11,653 nucleotides of DNA, taken from assembly GCA_900552305.1 (NCBI GenBank), contig URZD01000053.1, positions 1-11,653 of the forward strand, written 5' to 3'. Origin of the DNA: an uncultured Eubacteriales bacterium. Its GTDB lineage: Bacteria; Bacillota; Clostridia; Monoglobales; Monoglobaceae. The translations under genes were made by a program, and so were the position numbers. Under the pieces are notes generated by a model. The model saw nothing but the letters and a program-made list of their open reading frames with translations. It made no database searches and had not been told where the DNA came from. This document shows positions 1-5,974 of the stretch, piece after piece (position 1 is the stretch's first letter; each line of letters begins with the position of its first letter).

Positions 1-290
1 GCTCGATTTTTCTTAGATTTATACCTTTTTGCTACAAACAAACTGAACCTCTCGGGCGTCGAAACAAGTCTATTTTCGTTCAACTGATTCAGAAAATCAG
101 TATCACTTATAAGACCTGTTTCTCCTTAATCGTCAAAAGCCACGGCTTTTGACGAACGAGGAGCAGCCGCGTAAAGACGATTGGTTTTCATCTGTGATGA
201 AAATCGGAGGAAATAACGCGAGCTGAGACGAACGCCTTCGGGTTCAGTTTGTCCGTTCTGAATCTTTTTTTCCTATTCCCGTATTACGCT
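1..290. repeat. Palindrome-rich intergenic repeat, expanded copy
   Basis: Positions about 4-47 and 258-280 resemble the left and right halves of a shorter element at 5832-5894, but here the halves are separated by about 210 nt. The inserted part has imperfect inverted ends: ACAAACTGAACC near 38-49 matches the reverse complement of GGTTCAGTTTGT at 241-252. The pentamer CTGAA at 43-47 and 258-262 could be a target duplication. Inside are perfect hairpins at 83-101 (ACTGATT arms), 131-154 (CGTCAAAAGCC arms) and 185-203 (TTTTCATC arms). On the minus strand one frame stays open from 272 to the left edge except for a single TAA at 126-128. No transposase is present. I infer a mobile or dispersed intergenic repeat. 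Copy number elsewhere in the genome is unknown. Confidence 0.55.
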
Positions 291-299
291 TTAAAACTA

Positions 300-334
300 C
301 CGCGGGCAGGTAACTGCCCGCGGCTTTGTTTTTG
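300..334 (+). terminator. Intrinsic terminator for an upstream plus-strand gene
   Basis: A perfect 10-bp stem, CCGCGGGCAG paired with CTGCCCGCGG, closes a GTAA tetraloop and is followed by CTTTGTTTTT. The orientation ends a transcript entering from the left of the window and isolates the rsmE promoter from it. Confidence 0.85.
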
Positions 335-437
335 CGGAAAAGGGGATAAATTTCTGAACTGTGACGTAAAAAAACGAAAAAAATCTACAAATCAAAGTTA
401 AAAAAATATATTTATTGAATAAAATTCAAAAACAGGG

Positions 438-466
438 TTGAAATTTTGCGCTCATTATGGTAAAAT
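438..466 (+). promoter_or_regulatory. Sigma-A extended -10 promoter of rsmE
   Basis: TTGAAA at 438-443 and TAAAAT at 461-466 are separated by 17 nt. A TG dinucleotide at 458-459 gives an extended -10. Upstream lie A-tracts (368-382, 400-406) that could act as an UP element or bend, and a small palindrome TTGAAT-AAA-ATTCAA at 415-429. The predicted start near 473 leaves a leader of about 47 nt. Confidence 0.75.
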
Positions 467-519
467 AGTTTAGTCAATTTAGTTTTTAAGGCTTTTTTGT
501 GAAGAAAGGAAAACGGGCA

Positions 520-1266
520 ATGCGCAGATTTTTTACCGAGCCGCAGAATATAGCGGGCAATACCGCGTATATTTTCGAGGACGCGCGGCACATCGAAAAG
601 GCGCTTCGTATGTCTGTCGGGGACGAGCTGATTGTTTTTGACGGCAGCGGCTTTGAATACACTGCGCGGCTTACCGAGATTTCAAAAAATCGCTGCGCTG
701 CGGAGATTACCGAAAAACGCGAATCGCTTTCCGAGCCTAAGGTTAAAATAACGCTTTTTCAGGCTTTGCCTAAGGCGGGAAAAATGGAAACGGTAATTCA
801 GAAGGCTGTGGAGCTTGGCGTGTACGAGATTGTGCCTGTTATCACTGAGCGGTGCGTGACAAAGATTGCAAACGCTGCGGCGGCTGCGGAAAAGGCGGCG
901 CGCTGGAACAAGGTTTCGGTGGAGGCCGCAAAGCAGTGCGGACGCGGAATTATACCAAAGGTGTGCCTGCCGCTGAGGTTTGAGGACGCAATCGGCATGA
1001 TGCAAAAAGCGGAGGTCGCGATTTTGCCGTACGAGGAGCTTGGACACGGCGGCGAAAAGGGCTTGCACGGGGTTTTGGCGGCTGTGCCGAATGCTGCAAG
1101 CTACAGCGTTATGGTCGGACCCGAGGGCGGATTTTCCGACAGAGAGGCGGAATATGCAAGGGAAAACGGCATAAGCCTCGTTGGACTCGGCAAAAGGATA
1201 TTGAGGACGGAGACGGTCGCAAGCGCGATTATACCCGTTATAATGTTTTTCAGAGACGAATTTTAG
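520..1266 (+). CDS. rsmE: 16S rRNA (uracil-1498-N3)-methyltransferase RsmE
   Basis: Uses S-adenosylmethionine to methylate N3 of U1498 of 16S rRNA in the small ribosomal subunit. The 248-residue length is normal for the family. An N-terminal PUA-like RNA-binding part begins MRRFFTEP and runs to about residue 70. A SPOUT (trefoil-knot) methyltransferase domain follows, with its SAM-binding signatures MVGPEGGFS (198-206) and LGKRILRTETV (223-233). The start is placed at ATG 520, nine nt after AAAGGA (505-510). A GTG at 499 in frame would add seven residues (MKKGKRA) but would leave this ribosome binding site inside the gene, and family members start at MRRFF. It is the first gene after the 438-466 promoter. 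A small membrane protein gene follows after 36 nt, probably cotranscribed. The usual neighbour prmA is not present here. Confidence 0.95.
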   Translation: MRRFFTEPQNIAGNTAYIFEDARHIEKALRMSVGDELIVFDGSGFEYTARLTEISKNRCAAEITEKRESLSEPKVKITLFQALPKAGKMETVIQKAVELGVYEIVPVITERCVTKIANAAAAAEKAARWNKVSVEAAKQCGRGIIPKVCLPLRFEDAIGMMQKAEVAILPYEELGHGGEKGLHGVLAAVPNAASYSVMVGPEGGFSDREAEYARENGISLVGLGKRILRTETVASAIIPVIMFFRDEF

Positions 1267-1302
1267 ATTTACGGAACTTATGAAGAAAGGTATGTGGCTT
1301 TA

Positions 1303-1800
1303 ATGGCTGTGGCTAAATCAAATCAGGAAATAAAGAAGAAAAAAAGACGTGAAAAATCCGAAAGGATAGAACGGATAACAAATATGTACATGATAAATCT
1401 TTCGTGGGGAATACTCGCGATAGTGCTGCTTAGGGCGATTGAGTCCGGCTACGGCTCGGCGGATATGATACTTGCGATGCCAACGGTTATGAAGTCGGCT
1501 GCGGCGATTCTGGCGATTGCGGCTGCGGCGCTTTTTGCGTGCGCAAAAACGGGAACGCTGAAGAATACGTCAAGGGCGAAAAATTACGCGATATTCTCGC
1601 TTGCTGCCGCTGTGGTATCGGCGTGTATTGCGTTCTTTGCCAAAATCAGAATGGCGGTTTGCGGAATAATTCCCGCACTCACAAGCGTGGATTCGCGGTG
1701 GTGGATTTCATGGGGCTGGGTTGCTCTGATAGTGATTTATCTTGCTGCCGCGCTGGTATGGACAGCGGTTACTGTGGCAAGAGTTGAAAAAGGAAAGTAA
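1303..1800 (+). CDS. Small four-helix membrane protein, unknown function
   Basis: I do not recognise a family. The 165-residue protein starts with a strongly basic, probably cytoplasmic tail (about residues 1-26, rich in Lys, Arg and Glu). Four hydrophobic segments follow, at roughly 31-48, 61-83, 92-112 and 134-157. The last is tryptophan-rich (WWISWGW). There is no signal peptide cleavage motif and no catalytic motif that I can see. The ATG at 1303 lies 12 nt after AAGG (1287-1290). GTG at 1294 is only three nt from it, so the choice is tentative. The gene lies 36 nt behind rsmE with no terminator between, so it is likely translated from the same mRNA. A terminator at 1904-1945 closes the unit. 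The basic tail is compatible with nucleic acid or ribosome contact, but that is speculation. Confidence 0.8.
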   Translation: MAVAKSNQEIKKKKRREKSERIERITNMYMINLSWGILAIVLLRAIESGYGSADMILAMPTVMKSAAAILAIAAAALFACAKTGTLKNTSRAKNYAIFSLAAAVVSACIAFFAKIRMAVCGIIPALTSVDSRWWISWGWVALIVIYLAAALVWTAVTVARVEKGK

Positions 1801-1903
1801 TGGGATGTAAAAAACGTGCAGACCGCGCGTCGCAGCTCGCGGTTATATCCTCTGATTTTTGCAGCAAGAAAAAATCAATCGGTTTTTGCGCGGCTGCTAC
1901 TTT

Positions 1904-1945
1904 TCGACAACCCCCGCCAAAATGGCGGCGGTTGTCGATTTTTTT
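1904..1945 (+). terminator. Intrinsic terminator of the rsmE unit
   Basis: CGACAACCCCCGCC (1905-1918) pairs with GGCGGCGGTTGTCG (1924-1937) with one C-C mismatch around an AAAAT loop, followed by ATTTTTTTG. The T-run is on the plus-strand side. The minus side shows only AAAAG, so the stem is not a good terminator for the converging ytvI transcript, for which I see no clear terminator. The stretch 1801-1903 also holds weaker inverted repeats (ACCGCG 1822-1827 with CGCGGT 1838-1843). Confidence 0.85.
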
Positions 1946-2014
1946 GTATTCGGAAAATCTTATATAGGAAAGCTGCCAAAGCTCATTATAAAAAGTTTTC
2001 GCAGTATAAGCATT

Positions 2015-3076
2015 TCACACTCCGGCTGCGGATTCCTTATAAGATACATATATATTCACCGCGAGCAGGGTCAGCGCGGGCGCAATTATCATGCCGAGAA
2101 CACCGAAAAAGCGCAGACCGATATACACGCTCACAAGAGTGAGCAGAGGATGAAGTCCGATTTGACGGCTGACGATTTTCGGCTCGGAGAGCTGCCGCAC
2201 GGTAAAGACAAGCATCTGTATTACCAAAAGCGCGGTAAAGGCGTAGGTGTCGCCGTAGATAAGCGAGATAAGCCCCCACGGCACAAGCCCCGCCGCCGTT
2301 CCGAAAAATGGCAGCGCGTCAACCGCTCCGCAGACAATTCCCCACAGCAGCGGATTTTTCATTCCGACTATCCAAAGGCAGACGGCGACAAGCAGACAGG
2401 TTATGAGCATAAGTATCAGCTGCGCCTTTATATATGAAGAAAACGCCTTTGACATGACGGCTTTTATTTTTTGCAGCGAGCAAACCGCCTTCTTCGGCAG
2501 TATCTCGCGGATAAAGTTGGTAACAAGCCGATAGTCCTTTATAAAGAAAAACGTCGAAAGTATGAACATCGTTATAAAAAACAAAAAGCCGGGCAGAGCC
2601 GCCGCAACCGCCTTTGCATAGGCGATAAGCTGCTCGCTTATCGGAACGGATATGCCATTGAGGCGTTCGGATAATTCGTCCTCCGCAAGGCGCAGAAAGC
2701 CGCCGACCTCCGGCGAAAGATCGTGAGTATACGCCGAGATTTTAAGGCGCAGCTCCGCAAGAGAGGTATTAAGCGAATCGACAATATCAGGCAGGGCAAG
2801 AACAAGGTTTTTCGCCTGCGAAAAGAGTTTAAAGGCGGCGGCTATAATCAGCGCGGTGGTGACGGAAATAATAAGCGTGACAAGAGCGGCGGAGCTGACT
2901 CCGCGGCTTATTTTTGTTCTGCGCTCAAGAAACCTGACAAGCGGCTGAGAGGCGGACGCGATAATGAATGCCAGTACGAACGGCGCAAAGATTTTGACAG
3001 CAAAAGGCAGCAGGAAAAGCACGGTAAGTATTCCTGCTGCCGTAAGTATTCTTTTAAAGATTATTTCGCTTTTCAC
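2015..3076 (-). CDS. ytvI: YtvI-like AI-2E family membrane protein
   Basis: A polytopic membrane protein of the AI-2E transporter/PerM superfamily, closest in layout to the sporulation integral membrane protein YtvI of Firmicutes. The substrate is not established from sequence. Predicted helices lie at roughly residues 10-28, 30-45, 60-84, 158-179, 218-239, 261-275, 278-294 and 311-345. A soluble stretch of about 70 residues follows helix 3, as in the family. The conserved central block DALPFFGTAAGLVPW begins near residue 253, followed by SEPKIVSRQIGLHP near 297. I chose GTG at 3076 because AAGGGAG stands 10 nt upstream. The longer frame from ATG 3217 would overlap the preceding gene by about 105 nt, and its extra 47 residues look non-native. 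Length is 353 residues. It begins 35 nt after the apgM stop, so the two are probably cotranscribed. Confidence 0.85.
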   Translation of the reverse strand: MKSEIIFKRILTAAGILTVLFLLPFAVKIFAPFVLAFIIASASQPLVRFLERRTKISRGVSSAALVTLIISVTTALIIAAAFKLFSQAKNLVLALPDIVDSLNTSLAELRLKISAYTHDLSPEVGGFLRLAEDELSERLNGISVPISEQLIAYAKAVAAALPGFLFFITMFILSTFFFIKDYRLVTNFIREILPKKAVCSLQKIKAVMSKAFSSYIKAQLILMLITCLLVAVCLWIVGMKNPLLWGIVCGAVDALPFFGTAAGLVPWGLISLIYGDTYAFTALLVIQMLVFTVRQLSEPKIVSRQIGLHPLLTLVSVYIGLRFFGVLGMIIAPALTLLAVNIYVSYKESAAGV

Positions 3077-3111
3077 CGCAAATCGTCTCCCTTCGCGGTG
3101 AGTACACGCGG

Positions 3112-4314
3112 CTATCTGCCGAGGAGCTTGTTCATAAGCGTATAGCCGTGCTCGGTTACGATACCCGTTTTTGCCGCCTCTTTCTCGGAGTATATCCGCA
3201 CAGAGCCGTTTGTGCAATTACCGCTTCTGTATATTATATACGGCACGGGGTCGGAAGTATGCGTCCTTATCGCGAGCGGGGTCGGATGGTCGGGCATGAT
3301 GAGTATCGCAAAGTCCTCGCCGTCGGCTTTCAGCGCCGCGACAATGGGCGCGACAATTTTCTCGTCAATCAGCTCAATAGCCTTTACCTTGTTTTCGATT
3401 TCGTGTCTGTGACCCGCCTCGTCCGGCGCCTCCAGATGAACGTAAACAAAATCGTCGCCGCTGCGCAGAGCGCGGATTGCGGCTTCCGCCTTGCCGTCAA
3501 AGTTAGTATGCACATTTCCGGTCGCTCCTATAACATCGATTACGTCAAGACCCGCGCATACGCCGATACCTTTTATAAGGTCAACCGCGGAAACAACTGC
3601 GCCGCGGATTCCGAATTTCTCCGCATATGTATCAAGATTCGGCTTTGTGCCGTTGCCCCATATCCAGATTGAGTTCGCCGGACGAAGTCCGCGCTTTATT
3701 CTGTCAAGATTTACAGGGTGATCCTTCAGAATGTCATAGCTCTTTTTCATAAGATTTAAAATAGTCTTGTCCTTCGGCAGATAGTCCGTGATTTTGCGGT
3801 CGGATATATCGTGCGGAGGTGTGAGCGAAAAATCGTTTTTCTTGTTGTGCCAAACCATAAGGTGGCGGTAACTGATTCCGCTGAAAAATTCGTACTCGTC
3901 GGTGCGGAGAGCTTCGTTGACAGCCGCGATAAGCTGTGACGATTCCTCGGTGGTTATCTCGTCGGAGCTGTAGTCGATCATGGTTTTGTCCTCGTAGCGC
4001 TCATCGTCCGAAAGTGTTACGACGTTGGTGCGGAAGGTTGTGTCGGTAAGCTCCAGATGCACGCCCATCGACATTGCTTCAAGCGGCGAGCGCCCGGTGT
4101 AGTATTTTTGCGGGTCATAGCCGAACACCGCAAGGTTTGCAACATCGCTGCCCGGCGGGAGGTTTGCGGGAACCGTGGTAACCATTCCCATTTCGCCGCA
4201 GGACGCAAGCGCGTCTATATTCGGTTTGTGCGCAGCCTCCAACGGAGTTTTGCCGCCAAGCTCGGGGACGGGAGTGTCCGCCGCGCCGTCACATAAAATT
4301 ACTGCATATTTCAT
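3112..4314 (-). CDS. apgM: ApgM-type cofactor-independent phosphoglycerate mutase (possible homoserine kinase)
   Basis: An alkaline phosphatase superfamily enzyme of the archaeal-type 2,3-bisphosphoglycerate-independent mutase family, expected to interconvert 3- and 2-phosphoglycerate in the cytoplasm. Its 400 residues match that shorter family, not the roughly 510-residue GpmI. Visible metal and catalytic positions are D9 in CDGAAD, the nucleophile S56 in PPGSDVAN, D298 and H302 in EAPDEAGHRHE, D342-H343 in MPDHPTPL, and H389 in TEHG. A clostridial branch of this family has been proposed to act as homoserine kinase in genomes lacking thrB. Sequence alone does not separate the roles. ATG 4314 is preceded by AGAAAGG with a 10-nt gap. 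The promoter at 4354-4382 is a perfect consensus. ytvI follows in the same direction. Confidence 0.9.
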   Translation of the reverse strand: MKYAVILCDGAADTPVPELGGKTPLEAAHKPNIDALASCGEMGMVTTVPANLPPGSDVANLAVFGYDPQKYYTGRSPLEAMSMGVHLELTDTTFRTNVVTLSDDERYEDKTMIDYSSDEITTEESSQLIAAVNEALRTDEYEFFSGISYRHLMVWHNKKNDFSLTPPHDISDRKITDYLPKDKTILNLMKKSYDILKDHPVNLDRIKRGLRPANSIWIWGNGTKPNLDTYAEKFGIRGAVVSAVDLIKGIGVCAGLDVIDVIGATGNVHTNFDGKAEAAIRALRSGDDFVYVHLEAPDEAGHRHEIENKVKAIELIDEKIVAPIVAALKADGEDFAILIMPDHPTPLAIRTHTSDPVPYIIYRSGNCTNGSVRIYSEKEAAKTGIVTEHGYTLMNKLLGR

Positions 4315-4353
4315 AAGTCTTCAGCCTTTCTTCATTGTTTTTCCTATGCCTAA

Positions 4354-4382
4354 ATTATACTCTGACGTGCAGCGTTTGTCAA
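4354..4382 (-). promoter_or_regulatory. Consensus sigma-A promoter of apgM-ytvI
   Basis: On the minus strand TTGACA (4382-4377) and TATAAT (4359-4354) are both perfect and 17 nt apart, about 40 nt before the apgM start. This predicts strong, largely constitutive expression. Confidence 0.92.
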
Positions 4383-4425
4383 CCGCGCAAAAAAGAAAAT
4401 TTTTTGTGAACTTTTCGGAAAACCC

Positions 4426-4456
4426 TTGACTAAACCCGCGGTTTGGAGTATACAAT
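4426..4456 (+). promoter_or_regulatory. Promoter of the alcohol dehydrogenase with operator-like palindrome
   Basis: TTGACT at 4426-4431 is followed after 17 nt by TATACA (4449-4454), or after 19 nt by TACAAT (4451-4456). The spacer contains AAACC-CGC-GGTTT at 4432-4444, a 5-bp inverted repeat directly against the -35 box where a repressor could bind. Divergent from the apgM promoter, whose -35 lies 43 nt away. No regulator gene is adjacent. Confidence 0.65.
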
Positions 4457-4461
4457 ATATG

Positions 4462-4566
4462 TAGGCACACGGAAGCCGAATAACAGTGTCGATGTCGGCT
4501 CCCGCGGGCGGACACAGCGTTTGAACGCCAGTGTCGGTACAACTGAAAAACAGGGGGTTTTTGAAA
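4462..4566 (+). promoter_or_regulatory. Structured 5' leader of the alcohol dehydrogenase
   Basis: A leader of about 105 nt carries CAGTGTCG twice (4484-4491, 4529-4536) and a single GACAC at 4511-4515 that can pair with either. One fold is the hairpin 4511-4535, with stems GACAC/GTGTC and GCGT/ACGC around a TTGA loop. The other pairs 4486-4490 with 4511-4515. AGCCGA (4474-4479) can also pair with TCGGCT (4495-4500). The ribosome binding site GGGGG (4553-4557) sits in and at the edge of the loop of an AAAAAC/GTTTTT hairpin (4546-4562). It matches no riboswitch class that I recognise and has no terminator. Confidence 0.45.
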
Positions 4567-5730
4567 ATGAAATTTGATTTTACCTACTACAATCCGACAA
4601 AAATTTATTTCGGAAAGGACGCGCTCGGCAACCTCGGCACGGAGCTTAAAAGCTACGGTGATAATGTTTTGCTTATGTACGGAAAAGGCTCGGTCAAGAA
4701 AAGCGGCCTTTATGACAAGGTTTGCGGCATTTTGCGCGACTGCGGCAAGAACGTGACGGAGCTTGCGGGCATAAAATCCAATCCCTCTTATTCACAGCTT
4801 CTTGAAGGGGCGCGGCTTGTACGCGAGAATAATATTGACCTGATTCTGGCTGTCGGCGGCGGCTCGGTTATCGACTGTGCGAAGGGAATTTCGGTTTCGG
4901 CATATTGCGAGGGCGACCCGTGGCAGAAATACTGGGTTGACTTTGAGCCGGTAGAGAACAAAATCGTGCCGGTCGGCTCGGTGCTGACAATGGCGGGAAC
5001 AGGCTCGGAAATGAACGGCGGCTCGGTAATCACCAATGAGGAAAAAATGCTGAAAAACGGCAGAGTTTTCCCGGCGAACGTAAACCCGAAATTCTCGGTG
5101 CTTAACCCGGAATACACCTTTACCGTTCCGAAATATCAGATGTCAAGCGGAATTTTTGACACTATGTCGCACCTTATGGAGCAGTATTTTTCGGGCGATG
5201 ACGATAACACGACAGACTATGTTCTGGAGGGCGTTATGCGCTCACTGATACACAGTGCGGAGATTGCAGAGAAAAATCCGACCGACTATGAGGCGCGCAG
5301 CAACATTATGTGGTGCGCGACAATCGGACTGAATACGATAACGGGACTTTCCAAAACGCAGGACTGGGAGGTACACATGATAGAGCATCAGCTGGGCGCG
5401 TATACGGATTGCGCTCACGGAGCGGGGCTTGCGGCGATTTCGATTCCGTATTACAGATATATATGTAAGTACGGAATTGAGAAATTTGTACGCTTTGCAA
5501 AGAATGTATGGGGCGTAAATACGGACGGAATGAGCGCAGAGCAGGCGGCAGAGAAAGGAATCGAAAAGCTTGAGGAATTTGTAAAAATGCTCGGACTTCC
5601 GCTGACGCTGCGCGAGCTTGGCGCAACGGAGGATATGCTGCCGAAGATTGCGGAGTCGACCGTTAAGGGCGGCGGATATAAGCAGATGAATGCGGAGGAT
5701 ATACTGGAGGTATTGAAGGCCTGCTATTAA
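4567..5730 (+). CDS. Iron-containing alcohol dehydrogenase, butanol dehydrogenase-like
   Basis: A group III metal-dependent alcohol dehydrogenase that reduces aldehydes to alcohols with NAD(P)H, probably in fermentation or aldehyde detoxification. The substrate is not determinable here. It has 387 residues, the usual length of the clostridial BdhA/YqhD-type branch. The N-terminal nucleotide-binding half has GGGSVID (97-103) and AGTGSE (143-148). The helical C-terminal half supplies the metal ligands D198 and H202 (FDTMSH), H270 (VHMIEH) and H284 (DCAHG), in the family spacing of 4 and 14 residues. The start ATG 4567 lies nine nt after AGGGGG. An in-frame GTG at 4531 would add 12 residues and has no ribosome binding site. 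The gene is monocistronic with its own promoter and a structured leader. It converges on the ATPase gene and may share the terminator at 5921-5965. Confidence 0.93.
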   Translation: MKFDFTYYNPTKIYFGKDALGNLGTELKSYGDNVLLMYGKGSVKKSGLYDKVCGILRDCGKNVTELAGIKSNPSYSQLLEGARLVRENNIDLILAVGGGSVIDCAKGISVSAYCEGDPWQKYWVDFEPVENKIVPVGSVLTMAGTGSEMNGGSVITNEEKMLKNGRVFPANVNPKFSVLNPEYTFTVPKYQMSSGIFDTMSHLMEQYFSGDDDNTTDYVLEGVMRSLIHSAEIAEKNPTDYEARSNIMWCATIGLNTITGLSKTQDWEVHMIEHQLGAYTDCAHGAGLAAISIPYYRYICKYGIEKFVRFAKNVWGVNTDGMSAEQAAEKGIEKLEEFVKMLGLPLTLRELGATEDMLPKIAESTVKGGGYKQMNAEDILEVLKACY

Positions 5731-5831
5731 GGGGATGTAAAAAAGTTTGGACTGCAAAAAGACAGAAACACAAAATGCAGCAGATATGAAAACGCTAACT
5801 GTTTTATAAAGATAGAAAATCTCATTTTATT

Positions 5832-5904
5832 CGATTTTCATTATTTTGTAAACCTTTTTGCTATAAACAAACCGAATCATTTTTTCCTATCCCCTTCAGG
5901 GGAT
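5832..5904. repeat. Compact copy of the intergenic repeat
   Basis: The block ACCTTTTTGCTATAAACAAAC ends at the same point as ACCTTTTTGCTACAAACAAAC near 23-43 and then continues directly with CGAATCATTTTTTCCTATCC, which matches 259-278. The roughly 210 nt found between these blocks in the left-end copy are absent. It ends in a small hairpin, ATCCCC-TTCA-GGGGAT, at 5889-5904. The rest of 5731-5974 is AT-rich, with an inverted repeat GAAAATC/GATTTTC at 5815-5839 and no gene that I can support. Confidence 0.6.
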
Positions 5905-5920
5905 GTAAGTTAATTTCATT

Positions 5921-5965
5921 CATATAAAAAAGCCTTGCGGAGCAATAATAAGCTCTGCAAGGCTT
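5921..5965 (-). terminator. Intrinsic terminator of the P-type ATPase gene
   Basis: A 14-bp stem, AAGCCTTGCGGAGC (5930-5943) with GCTCTGCAAGGCTT (5952-5965), has one imperfect pair and an 8-nt AT loop. In minus-strand RNA the stem is followed by UUUUAUAUG. It stands 10 nt beyond the ATPase stop. On the plus strand the tail is weaker (TGCGTTTTA), but it may also end the convergent dehydrogenase transcript. Confidence 0.85.
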
Positions 5966-5974
5966 TGCGTTTTA

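Noticed and set aside
1801..1904. Possible small RNA between the four-helix gene and its terminator
   Set aside because: Only short imperfect inverted repeats are present. There is no separate promoter and no match to a known RNA.
1816..2437. Plus-strand frames over 1816-2437, and others opposite apgM, the ATPase and the kdp genes
   Set aside because: They lie antisense to well-supported genes, lack ribosome binding sites and have basic, low-quality conceptual proteins.
2015..3217. 400-residue version of the YtvI-like protein starting at ATG 3217
   Set aside because: It overlaps apgM by about 105 nt. GTG 3076 has a good ribosome binding site, and homologous sequence begins there.
4318..4332. 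Four-codon ORF ATG-AAG-AAA-GGC-TGA before apgM
   Set aside because: It coincides with the AGAAAGG ribosome binding site and is probably incidental.
4531..4566. GTG 4531 as start of the alcohol dehydrogenase
   Set aside because: The 12 added residues lie in the structured leader. ATG 4567 has AGGGGG at proper spacing.
5837..5887. Minus-strand 17-codon frame (MIRFVYSKKVYKIMKIE) behind AGGA-like sequence in the compact repeat
   Set aside because: It is very short, lies inside a repeat, and the ATG is not kept in the expanded copy.
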